Assembly: GCA_035296325.1 (NCBI GenBank)
Contig: DATHBD010000002.1
Span: 62,001 to 126,000, forward strand
Length of the DNA: 64,000 bases
Direction: 5' to 3'
DNA from: DATHBD01 sp035296325
GTDB lineage: Bacteria; Actinomycetota; Actinomycetes; Mycobacteriales; Micromonosporaceae
Shown here: piece after piece, positions 36,023 through 45,000 of the stretch
Layout: each line of letters starts with the position of its first letter
How positions within the stretch are numbered: the first letter of the stretch is position 1
Program-made: the position numbers and the translations under genes
The notes under the pieces: model-generated
Seen by the model: the letters and a program-made list of their open reading frames with translations, nothing else
Databases searched by the model: none
What the model was told of the DNA's origin: nothing

Positions 36023-38359
36023 ATGTCTGTAAGAACGGTGCAATCCCGCCTGCTCGCAATCGGGCTGTTCGTAGGTATCCTCGTCGCACCGGGCACCGCG
36101 GCACAGGCCGCGCCGTCCGAGCCGGCGCCGACAGCGACCGCGGTGCCCGGTGCCGCGCAGACGGCGGCTGCCGTGGTCGAGGATCCGACGAACCTCGCGT
36201 CGCCCGACGAGAAGGTCAAGGCGGCCCGCGCGATCGGGATCAACCCCGACGTCGCCCTGCTGGTCCAGAACGATCAGGGATTCGTCTTCGCGCTGTGGGA
36301 ACGGCCTGAGGCCGGCACCTACGTCAAGGCCGAAGCACTCCGCGCATATCGCTCTGATGACCGGAACGCCGCGTACGACTTCATCGTCCGGGGGATCTTC
36401 GTGGCGGTAGCCGACGACGCCCAAGCCAAGATCTTGGCGGATGCGGCACAGGCGCGTCGGCGCTCGGTGGCGGTGGCCGTGGGTCTTGACCCGTCGGAGA
36501 CCGCGCTCGTTGAGAAGGGCGACCGCGACTTCATCTTCAGTGTGTGGCAGCGCGTGACCGCGGGTAGTCACGTCTGGGCGGCCGCCAGGGACGCGATCGC
36601 CGACGGCACCGACCAGGATGACTGGAACGCGTTCCTCGACACCGGTGCGCAGGCGGCAGTCGAGCAGGACCTGCGGGACGCGATTTCGAAGGCTGACAAG
36701 GAGCTCGCGGCCAAGCTGCGCGCCGAGCAGTTGGCCAACGCCAAAAAGTCGCTGCTCCAGCTTCTGCTGCTGCCCGTTCCCGATGAACTGGTCGCCGCGC
36801 CGAACCGGCAGTACGTGCTGCATGTGCACAACAACGCAAAAGGCCTCGAGGTGTCGTTGGCCTCGCAGGTGGCCCTGAACGCGCCGGACGCCAGCCTCGA
36901 GCAGGCACTGAGCGACTTCATCTTCACCGGCGGCGCTGCCGCGAACAAGCGGGACGAGGACGCCGCAGCGGCCAGGGAACTGGCCGGCTACCGCGACCGG
37001 GTGATCGTCATCCGGGACGCCGCGAAGCATGACGGGTTCCAGCCGACCGTGGTGGTGGCGGCGCAGCGGGCGCTGGCCGAGAACACGTTGCTCGGGTTGC
37101 AGACGTTCCTCCTCAAGGGCCAGGACGAGGCGCGCGCCAAGGACCGGCGGCTGGACTTCGGGACCGGCTTCGAGCCCGGCGACTCCCGGCCGAACTGGCA
37201 GAACACGATCGACGCAGCCGTTGCCGGCCGTGGTGGCATGGCCAACGTCGGCGGCATCACCAGCACGCTGACCACCTCGGAGCTGGGCGTTCGGCCTTCA
37301 CCCGTGGCGCACAGCGGCGGGAACGTCCTCATGTACTCCGGTATGGACAACAACGGCACCAGGTCCTTCGCCTACAACCAGGCGTACGCGATGAGCAAGG
37401 TGTCGGTGCGCCCGACCACGCAGTTGTCGTACTGGATCTATCCGCAGAGCAGCACCCAGTTCACGGCGGTGGCCGGCGGTAACAGCACGTGTGTGGCGGT
37501 CGACCTGATCTTCTCGGACGGCACCAACCTGCGCGACTCGGCCGCCCGGGATCAGCGCGGCAACGGGGTCCACCCCGGGAAGCAGTGCGGCAAGCTGACC
37601 CTCGACGCTTGGAACGAGGTCGTCGTGAACGTGGGTGCGGTCGCCGCCGGCAAGTCGATCCTGCGCATCACCGTCGGATACGACCAGCCGGCCAACACCG
37701 GGGGCTACCGGGGATTTGTGGACGACCTGAAGCTCACCGACCTGGAGAGCGCACCCCAGTTCCGTACCTCCGCGGAGGCCGGTGAAACCAGGCTGAGCTG
37801 GACGAACTCGGCGGACGTGGGGGACGCCCCGCGCGGCGGGCTGATCAACGTCGGCCCGATCGTCTCCACCGCCACCGGCCCGGAGCTGCTCGAAGGCGTG
37901 ACAACCGGGCGCACCGGGACGAAGGTCCTCCTCTACTCCGGCAAGGACGCCAGCACCACCAGGTCGCACGCGTACATGAAGGCGTACGCATTGAGTGAGG
38001 CGTACGTGTCGGCGGGCACTCAGCTCTCGTACTGGGTCTACCCGCAGAGCACCAAGGCGTTCGGCTCGGTGACGGGCAGCAACAGTAGCTGTGTCGCGAT
38101 CGACCTGATCCTGGAGGACAAGATGGGCGGCGCCATCACCAGCCTGCGCGACTCGGGTGTCAAGGACCAGCGCGGCAATGGGGTCCACCCCGGGAAGCAG
38201 TGCGGCAAGCTGCCGCTCGACACCTGGACCCAGGTCGTTGTGCCGCTGGGCGCGGTCGCCAACGGCAAGCGGATCGCCCAGATCGACATTGGCTACGACC
38301 AGGTCGGCAACACCGGCGGTTACCGCGGCTTCATCGACGACATCCGCATCACCCAGTAA
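36023..38359 (+). CDS. Secreted ALF-repeat protein with two C-terminal beta modules
   Basis: 778 aa. A signal peptide (QSRLLAIGLFVGILVAPGTAAQA) is followed by helical ALF repeats (about 50-370): VKAARAIGINPDVALLVQNDQGFVFALWE, AAYDFIVRGIF, SVAVAVGLDPSETALVEKGDRDFIFSVWQR. Then come two near-identical about 200-aa beta-sandwich modules (about 383-575 and 585-778), each with GGMANVG/GGLINVG, TRSFAYNQAY/TRSHAYMKAY, QLSYWIYPQS/QLSYWVYPQS, QRGNGVHPGKQCGKL and TGGYRGFVDD/TGGYRGFIDD. The modules resemble carbohydrate-binding sandwiches. The N-terminal half is a close paralog of the opposite-strand gene at 38641. Confidence 0.8.
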   Translation: MSVRTVQSRLLAIGLFVGILVAPGTAAQAAPSEPAPTATAVPGAAQTAAAVVEDPTNLASPDEKVKAARAIGINPDVALLVQNDQGFVFALWERPEAGTYVKAEALRAYRSDDRNAAYDFIVRGIFVAVADDAQAKILADAAQARRRSVAVAVGLDPSETALVEKGDRDFIFSVWQRVTAGSHVWAAARDAIADGTDQDDWNAFLDTGAQAAVEQDLRDAISKADKELAAKLRAEQLANAKKSLLQLLLLPVPDELVAAPNRQYVLHVHNNAKGLEVSLASQVALNAPDASLEQALSDFIFTGGAAANKRDEDAAAARELAGYRDRVIVIRDAAKHDGFQPTVVVAAQRALAENTLLGLQTFLLKGQDEARAKDRRLDFGTGFEPGDSRPNWQNTIDAAVAGRGGMANVGGITSTLTTSELGVRPSPVAHSGGNVLMYSGMDNNGTRSFAYNQAYAMSKVSVRPTTQLSYWIYPQSSTQFTAVAGGNSTCVAVDLIFSDGTNLRDSAARDQRGNGVHPGKQCGKLTLDAWNEVVVNVGAVAAGKSILRITVGYDQPANTGGYRGFVDDLKLTDLESAPQFRTSAEAGETRLSWTNSADVGDAPRGGLINVGPIVSTATGPELLEGVTTGRTGTKVLLYSGKDASTTRSHAYMKAYALSEAYVSAGTQLSYWVYPQSTKAFGSVTGSNSSCVAIDLILEDKMGGAITSLRDSGVKDQRGNGVHPGKQCGKLPLDTWTQVVVPLGAVANGKRIAQIDIGYDQVGNTGGYRGFIDDIRITQ

Positions 38360-38376
38360 GGCCGCCGAACGCAGGA

Positions 38377-38404
38377 AGCGCCCGGACCTCGTGGTCCGGG
38401 CGCT
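38377..38404. terminator. 12-bp terminator of the + strand ALF gene
   Basis: AGCGCCCGGACC (38377-38388) pairs with GGTCCGGGCGCT (38393-38404), loop TCGT, 18 nt past the stop. Confidence 0.8.
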
Positions 38405-38587
38405 CTTGCGTCGCGTGACAGGAACCAGCATGCGCGGCGCGTGCGCTCTCGGCTCCCCGCCTCCCGGCCTCCCGGCCTCCCGTGCCGGCACCGGCCGGTG
38501 CGGGCCGCGGCTACCGGTCGTTCCCGTTCGGGCTGGCCAGGGCGTCCTCGACGTGGGATGACTGGAGTGCCCGGTCGGAGGACGGGC

Positions 38588-38626
38588 GGACGCCGCCACC
38601 CCTGTGGTGCGGGGGTGACGGCGTCC
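38588..38626. terminator. Terminator of the - strand ALF gene
   Basis: 38588-38602 pairs with 38612-38626 with one mismatch. It lies just after the stop of the convergent gene that ends at 38641. The 281-bp gap 38360-38640 holds these two hairpins and nothing else supported. Confidence 0.7.
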
Positions 38627-38640
38627 GGGACCTGGCTGGC

Positions 38641-40563
38641 TCAGAAGACGAAGCTGAACGCGTTCCAGTCGGGTCGTGCGATGAGGATGTTCGAGGACGG
38701 GTCGATCCATCCGCCCTTGCCGTTGCCCCGGTAGAAGCGCAGTTCGCCGGCGGCGTTGCGGCCGATCACGTCGGCTCGGCCGTCGCCGTTCCAGTCGCCG
38801 GGGGAGAAGATCAGGTTGAACTGGTTCCACCCGGTGCCGATCTCGTCGGGGTCGCTGCCGTTCTGCCATCCGCCCCTGCCGTTGCCGCGGTACAGCTTCA
38901 GCTCTCCTTTGGAGTTGCGAGCGATCACGTCGGCGAAGCCGTCGCTGTTGAAGTCGCCTGGGGAGAAGATGGAGGTGAACTGGTTCCAGCTGGAGCCGAT
39001 CACGGTGGCCTTGCCGCCGTTCTTCCATCCGCCCGTGCCGTTGCCGCTGTACAGCAGCAGCTCTCCTGTGGAGTTGCGCACGACCACGTCGGCGAAGCCG
39101 TCGCCGTTGAAGTCGCCCGGCGAGAAGATCGCGGTGTAATTCTGCCAGCCGCTGTCGATCAGAATGTTGGTCGCCGGGTTGATCCAACCGCCCTTGCCGT
39201 TGCCGCGGTACAGGAACAGCTGGCCCTCCTTGCTCCGGGTGATCACGTCGTTGAAGCCGTCGCCGTTGAAGTCGCCCGGGGTGAAGATGGCCGTCCAGCG
39301 CGCCCAACCGGAGCCGATGTTCTTCCGCTCCTTGTTCTGGAACGTGCCGTTGCCCCTGCCCGCGTAGAGCCAGAGGGTGCCGGTGGTGGCGTCCGCGGCG
39401 ACGATGTCCGGGAGCTTGTCGCCGTCGAAGTCCCAGGTGCGCTTCGCCTTGAGCGCGTTGTCCAGCGCCCGCGCCTCGTCCTGACCCTTGAGCAGGAAGG
39501 TCTGCAGCGCAACCACGGTGTTGGCGGCGAGCGCCTTCTCGGCAGCGGCGAGCAGGTTGGGGGCGAGGCCGTCGGCCTTGGCGTCATCGCGGATCTTGGT
39601 CACCTGGGTGCGGTAGTTGGCGAGTTCCTTGGCTGCCGCGGCGTCTTCATCCTTCTTGTTGGCGGCGGCGCCTCCGGTGAAGATGAAGTCCTGCAGCGCC
39701 TGCGCGAGGGCGGCGTCCGACGTGTTCAGCGCGACCTGCGAGGCCAGCTTCACTTCGGTGCCCTTGGCGTTGTTGTGCACGTGCAGCACATACTGGCGGT
39801 TCGGCGCGTTGACCAGCTCATCGGTCACCGGCAGCAGCAGCAGCTGCAGGAGGGACCGCTTCGCGGTGGCGAGCTGCTGCGCGGCCAGTTCAGCTGCCAG
39901 AACAGCGTTGGCGTTGATGATCGCCTCGTCCATGTCGCGCTTGGCCGCGACGGCCGCGCCGACGGTCAGGAACGCGGTCCAGTCCTCCTGGTCGGTGCCG
40001 TCGAGGATCGCGTCGCGGGCGGCGGTCCAGACGTGGCTGCCCGGGGTGACCCGCTGCCACACGCTGAAGATGAAGTCTCGGTCATTCTTCTCGATCAACG
40101 CGGTGTCCGACGGGTCCAGGCCCACGGTCACCGCGACCGAGCGGCGCAGGGCCTGGGCGCGGTCGGCAATGATCGCGACCTGGCCGTCATCGGCGGCGGC
40201 CGCGTAGATGCCGGTCGTGATGAAGTCGTACGCGGCGGTCGAGACGTCCGACTCGTATGCGCGCAGCGCCGAGACCTTGACGAACGTGTCGGGCCTGGCC
40301 TCTCTCCAGATTCTCAAGACCAACAGCTGATCGTTGAGGCTCAACCAACTGAGATCCGGGTTGATCCCGAGCACGCGGACAGCCTTGGCTTTTTCATCGC
40401 CCGTCGCGAGATTCGTCGGGTCCGTCACGACGGCGGCGGTCGCGGCCGCGGTTGTCGCGGTCGGGTCCGAGGCCCACGCGGACGGACCCGCCGCGGTGGA
40501 CCCCACCATCGCCGTGGCGAGGCCGGCGATCAGTACGCCGACTCTGATTCTGTTTGATGACAC
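38641..40563 (-). CDS. Secreted ALF-repeat protein with FG-GAP/VCBS propeller
   Basis: 640 aa from GTG 40563 (GGGGAG upstream). A signal peptide (IRVGVLIAGLATAMVGSTAA) and ALF repeats (about 50-365) nearly match the 36023 product (AVRVLGINPDLSW, SVAVTVGLDPSDTALIEKNDRDFIFSVWQRVTPGSHVW, YVLHVHNNAKGTEV). The C-terminus carries FG-GAP-like repeats (TWDFDGDKLPDIVAAD, FSPGDFNGDGFADVVVRN, LLLYSGNGTGGW) repeated about every 50 residues, with the calcium-binding DxDxDG-type loop. Probably a secreted binding protein. Confidence 0.82.
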   Translation of the reverse strand: MSSNRIRVGVLIAGLATAMVGSTAAGPSAWASDPTATTAAATAAVVTDPTNLATGDEKAKAVRVLGINPDLSWLSLNDQLLVLRIWREARPDTFVKVSALRAYESDVSTAAYDFITTGIYAAAADDGQVAIIADRAQALRRSVAVTVGLDPSDTALIEKNDRDFIFSVWQRVTPGSHVWTAARDAILDGTDQEDWTAFLTVGAAVAAKRDMDEAIINANAVLAAELAAQQLATAKRSLLQLLLLPVTDELVNAPNRQYVLHVHNNAKGTEVKLASQVALNTSDAALAQALQDFIFTGGAAANKKDEDAAAAKELANYRTQVTKIRDDAKADGLAPNLLAAAEKALAANTVVALQTFLLKGQDEARALDNALKAKRTWDFDGDKLPDIVAADATTGTLWLYAGRGNGTFQNKERKNIGSGWARWTAIFTPGDFNGDGFNDVITRSKEGQLFLYRGNGKGGWINPATNILIDSGWQNYTAIFSPGDFNGDGFADVVVRNSTGELLLYSGNGTGGWKNGGKATVIGSSWNQFTSIFSPGDFNSDGFADVIARNSKGELKLYRGNGRGGWQNGSDPDEIGTGWNQFNLIFSPGDWNGDGRADVIGRNAAGELRFYRGNGKGGWIDPSSNILIARPDWNAFSFVF

Positions 40564-40804
40564 GTAAACGCTCCCCGAGATGTCCAGCATTCGACGCGGA
40601 AACACACCGACGAGAGCCAAACAGCCCGGCCGTGGCGAATCCCCCGTAGCCACCTCACCACGAGGGCGGCCGTCGACAATCTAGACCGATGTGGATAGCT
40701 GCGCCACCCCGTCCGCGATGGACGGTTTGTCGGCGGGGCTGTGCCACGGCCGGATGTCTGCTAGGAATACCCAGCGGTCTTCGTCAACCGAAGCCGCGGT
40801 CTCG

Positions 40805-40814
40805 TCACGGGGGA
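40805..40814 (+). promoter_or_regulatory. TCACGGGGGA leader motif, copy 2
   Basis: Ends 5 nt before ATG 40820, identical in sequence and spacing to copies at 36008 and 41999. Confidence 0.6.
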
Positions 40815-40819
40815 GTTCC

Positions 40820-41938
40820 ATGATTCGCGTTCGCCTGCGCACATTCGCTCTGCTCACTGCGTCCACTCTGGCGGTGACACTCCCGGTCGCCGTCCGTCCC
40901 GCGCTCGCCGGCCCGCCAGCCGAGGTGCCCGGAGCGGCGGCGACCCAGCCGTCGGACCCGGGCGCCCGGTATCGCGTGCTGGTGCAGCGCTTCGCGGACC
41001 ACGACCCGCGGTGGGAGGTGCAGACCGCCGCCTGGTCGGCCCTGCTCAGCGACGTGCCGACGGCGTTGACCGACTTCCTGAGCCCCGGCGGTGGCCTGGC
41101 GAAGGCCAGGGCCCAGGCGTCGGAGAATGCATCTCTCAACGATTTGGTGATCTCCCTCACGATCGAGGCGACCACTGACACGACGTCGCCGATCGTGCAC
41201 CTGACCGCGGTGCGGGCCTCGTTCGGGACTCTCGCCCAGAAGAAGCGCTATGTGGAGAGCGGGTTGGCTGAAGCCCAGGCGCTGGACGCCAAGCGCTCGC
41301 CGATCGTGCGGGCCAGGCAGCAGGCTCAGGAGGACCGCGCCTACGTGGCCGACATCGCCGCGCATGGTTCCGGCGCGTGGGTGCAGGAGGCCGCGCAGCG
41401 GGCGATCAAGAAGGGTACCGACAACGACATCGCCGAATTCTTCAAGCACACGTGGGCGAGCGCGGCTGACTGCGATCTCCAGGCGTACCGGCTGAATCGG
41501 TACGAGCAGGACGTCACCTACCGGCACCGGCTGGACCAGTTGATCGTGCTGGCCAAGCAGGCCCAGCAGGCGTACGAGGGTGCGTCGGAGGCCGCCAAGG
41601 CGAAAGCGGCCGCGGACGCGAAGCTGGCGTGGAACACCGCCGCGGAGACGGCTGCGGCCACCCAGGCATCGTGGCTGGCAAACCAGCAGTTGGCGGCGGC
41701 GCAGGCCCAGTCATGGGCGGCGGTGCACGCCTTCGCGCTGACCGCCTCGACACAGCAGGACTGGCCGAAAATCGCGGATCGGACGTCCGGCACCCGTGGT
41801 GCCTGGGACGACGAGGTGAAGTGGGCGCAGGACCAGGCGCAGGAGTGGACCGCGCGGTACGAGTCTGCCAAGGCGAGCGCCGAGGCCATCCCGGCCGCGG
41901 CCCCGATCGCAACCCCGACCTCGACCTCGACACCCTGA
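40820..41938 (+). CDS. Secreted ALF-repeat protein, third copy
   Basis: 372 aa. A signal peptide (VRLRTFALLTASTLAVTLPVAVRPALA) is followed by helical ALF-type repeats: YRVLVQRFADHDPRWEVQTAAWSALLSDVPTALTDFLS, YVADIAAHGSGAWVQEAAQRAIKKGTDNDIAEFFKHTW. An Ala-rich coiled coil ends in TSTSTP. No C-terminal enzymatic or HINT domain. It sits directly upstream of the toxin gene (75-bp gap with a hairpin), so it may be an accessory or an ancestral fragment of the same unit. Confidence 0.72.
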   Translation: MIRVRLRTFALLTASTLAVTLPVAVRPALAGPPAEVPGAAATQPSDPGARYRVLVQRFADHDPRWEVQTAAWSALLSDVPTALTDFLSPGGGLAKARAQASENASLNDLVISLTIEATTDTTSPIVHLTAVRASFGTLAQKKRYVESGLAEAQALDAKRSPIVRARQQAQEDRAYVADIAAHGSGAWVQEAAQRAIKKGTDNDIAEFFKHTWASAADCDLQAYRLNRYEQDVTYRHRLDQLIVLAKQAQQAYEGASEAAKAKAAADAKLAWNTAAETAAATQASWLANQQLAAAQAQSWAAVHAFALTASTQQDWPKIADRTSGTRGAWDDEVKWAQDQAQEWTARYESAKASAEAIPAAAPIATPTSTSTP

Positions 41939-41943
41939 CGCAC

Positions 41944-41961
41944 CACGGGCTTGCGCCCGTG
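41944..41961. terminator. Hairpin between ALF gene and toxin gene
   Basis: CACGGGC (41944-41950) pairs with GCCCGTG (41955-41961), loop TTGC, 6 nt after the stop. A short terminator or attenuator. Confidence 0.5.
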
Positions 41962-41998
41962 CAGACCGACTCGCTCTTCTTGGCAGCACGTCAGAATC

Positions 41999-42008
41999 TC
42001 ACGGGGGA
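41999..42008 (+). promoter_or_regulatory. TCACGGGGGA leader motif, copy 3
   Basis: Ends 5 nt before ATG 42014, the toxin gene start. Confidence 0.6.
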
Positions 42009-42013
42009 ATGGG

Positions 42014-45000
42014 ATGACGCAGACACGTTTCGTCGCGGTGATCGCCGCTCTGCTGGCAGTCACGTTGATGCCGCAGCCGGCCAACGCAGCCGTCCCGGCC
42101 GCACCGAAGACCCCTCCGTCGGCGACCCTGACCCTGCAGCAGTGGATCGATCGTGAGCAGGCAGCCGAAGCGGAGCGGGAGCGGGCTCTGCAGGCCGAGA
42201 ACCCGATCGACGACACCGAACTCAACCGGGTGCTGATCCAGGACCTCGCGGAACACGACGAGGACGCCGAGGTGCGTGCGGCAGCCGTTGCGGTGCTGCA
42301 GACGAATGACCCGGCGGAGTTCGTTTCCTTCCTTGACAAGGCACTGCCCGTTTACCGTGCGGCGGCCGATCAGCGTAGGAAGCGGACCGCGGACGCCAAC
42401 CGCGACATTGTGCAGGAGTGGGTTGACACTGGCGGTCCGGTCGTCCGGCAGCGCGCGGCCGCCGCGCTGGCGTCCAAGGACGACAAGAAGATCGCCGACT
42501 TCGTCGCGATCGGGCACGCCGCAGCGGCGGCGGCGGACCGTCAGGACGAGATCAACGCGGCGACGCAGGCCGAGTCGATCAGGGCGCGGGTTCAGCAGAT
42601 CGTCGCCTCGGGCGGATATGAGGTGAAGTCCGCCGGGCAGGCCGCGCTGGACACCGAGGAACCGGAGACCATCGCGGCCTTCTACAACACTGGTTACTCC
42701 GCGGCGGCCGCTCGGGACCTCGCCGCGCAGCAGCAGATCGACGCGGCGTTGGCGGCGCGTAGCAAGGCCGTCGCCGACCTGGCTGATCTGGCGGCTCGGG
42801 CCACGCAGGCGGCGAACGCCCGCGACACGATTATCCGGGAGAGCGTCGCGGCGACCCAGTCGTTGACCGTGGTTGCCAACTCGATGGGTCTGGTCAACAA
42901 GTACGCGAAGCAGGCCGACGCCATCTACGCGAGCGACCTGCCGATCCGCAAGGTTGGCGGCGCCACCCACACTCGCGACCTGACCAGGCTCCGCACGGAC
43001 GCGTGTGCCGAGTCGGGTACCACGGCCCGTAACGCCGCCCAGGTGACCGCGCACGCCGGGGTCGCCCAGACCGCTGCAGCCACGCTCGTCAAGACCGGCC
43101 TCACGCACGGAGTGGACTGGGCGGCGGTCCTGGGCGCGCAGAGCGACGCGGGTGATGCTGCGAAGCAGGCCGCCGCGACCGCCTGCCACGCCGCCGAGGC
43201 GACCGAGGCGGCGGCCAAGACGTTGGACGCTGACCGTACCGCCACGGTCGAGGCGAACAACGCGGTCAGGTACCGCGAGTCCGCTGAACGCCAGGCTGCG
43301 GCCGCGACCAAACTCGCCGACCAGGCTGAGAAACTCGCCGCCGCGGCGCGGGCCGCTGAGGCAGACGCGCACAAGGAGCGGCTGCGCGCCGAGCAGGACG
43401 CCAGGGACGCGTGGGCCCGGGCCGCGGACGCGCGTGAGCACTACATCCGGGCGAAGGCCCAGCGTGACATCGCGCGGCGGCAGACCGCGATCGCGCTCGC
43501 CCAGCAGGCGGCCGCGCACAGTGCGGCCCGGCGCGCGGTCGAGCAGCAGAACATCGCGGCCGGCAAGGGTGCCACCGCGAAGGAGGCGGCTGACAAGGTC
43601 ACCGCGTCGATCAAGCGGTTCGACGTGCTGGTCAAGGATTCGAAGGCGGCCACGCTCCGCGCGCAGAACGCGATCAACGAGCGCAACGCCAAGGAAGTGA
43701 GCTACGCGGCGTACGCGCAGGACGCGATCGCCAAGAAGGGCACCGCGGAGGGTGAGTACGCCGCGCGGCAGGCCGCCGTGATCGGGGCGCAGCTGCCCGG
43801 TGCCCGCGCCGCGGCGGACAGCGCGCAGACGTCCGCCAACAGCGCCGCCGGCGCAGCGGACGCCGCCGCCACCGCAGCGCAGCGGGCCGGTGCGGCTGCT
43901 GCCGCCGCCCGCGCCGAGGCCGACGCCGCAGCCGCGGCCGCCGGGGCCGCCCGCCGCGAGGCCGCCGACGCGGCTGCGGCGGCGGGCCGGGCGATCGGCG
44001 ACGCGCAGCGCGCCAACGAACTGGCCCGGCAGGCGGTCAACGTCGCCCGGCAGGCGATCAACCGCGCGGCGGCCGCAAAGGCCGACGCGGAGTTGACCCG
44101 GTCCGCCGCCGATTCGGCGCTGCGCGAGGCCGGGATCGCCTGGTTCCAGAGCCGGGTGGCCGGCCGGGCGGCGATCAATGCCCGGGCCTCGGCGATGGTG
44201 ATCGCTGACCCGGCCGCGAGCGCGCTGAGCGTCGCCGACCAGTACGGCCAGACCGACAACGACGCTGCGCTGGCCATCGATATCGCGAACAGCGCGTTGC
44301 TGATCGGCGCCGAGCAGTCAGCCGCGGCGGGGGAGCACGCCGCCGCGGCGGATGCCGCCGCGGTCCACGCTGCCCGGGAGGCCCTGCGCGCCCAGGAACA
44401 GGTCAAACCGGCGTACGCCGCGGCGAAGAAGGCGGCCGAGGAAGCGGCCCGGGCGGTGCGGGCCGGCAAGGTCGCGATCGACGCGGCGCGGGGCGCCGCC
44501 ACGGAGGCCAAGGCGGCGGTGGCCGCCGCGAATGACGCGGCGAAGGCGTCCGGGCAGGCCGCCGCGTACGCGAACGCCGCCGAGCGGATGGCGGTCGAGG
44601 CGGGGCACGACGCCGCGGTGGCCCGGCAGGCGGCCGTCGCCGCCCGGAGATTCTCGAACCAGGCGCAAACGGCAGCCACCAACGCCGACAAGATAGCCAA
44701 GCAGATCTCGGCGGCGTCGATCGCGGCCAACAAGTTCGCCGACGCGATGAAGGCATCGGCCACCGAGATGGTCCGGATCGCCAAGGACACCCACGCGGCC
44801 GTCAAGCAGGTCTCCGACCTGGCCGAGGCGGAGAAGCGAGCTCGGCAGACCGCCTGGATGAAGGAGTGGAACGACTACGTCGAGAAGAAGCTCGACGCCA
44901 AGGACTACCCCGACTGGCTGGAGAACTTCTACCGGGGTGAGGCCGAGGCCGTCATCGGCCTCGCCGGCGGTATGTGGCTGACCGGGCTGTGCGCCTTCGG

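Noticed and set aside
38482..40557. 691-codon frame opposite the FG-GAP ALF protein
   Set aside because: A mirror of repeat codons; the minus-strand frame has a signal peptide and recognisable repeats.
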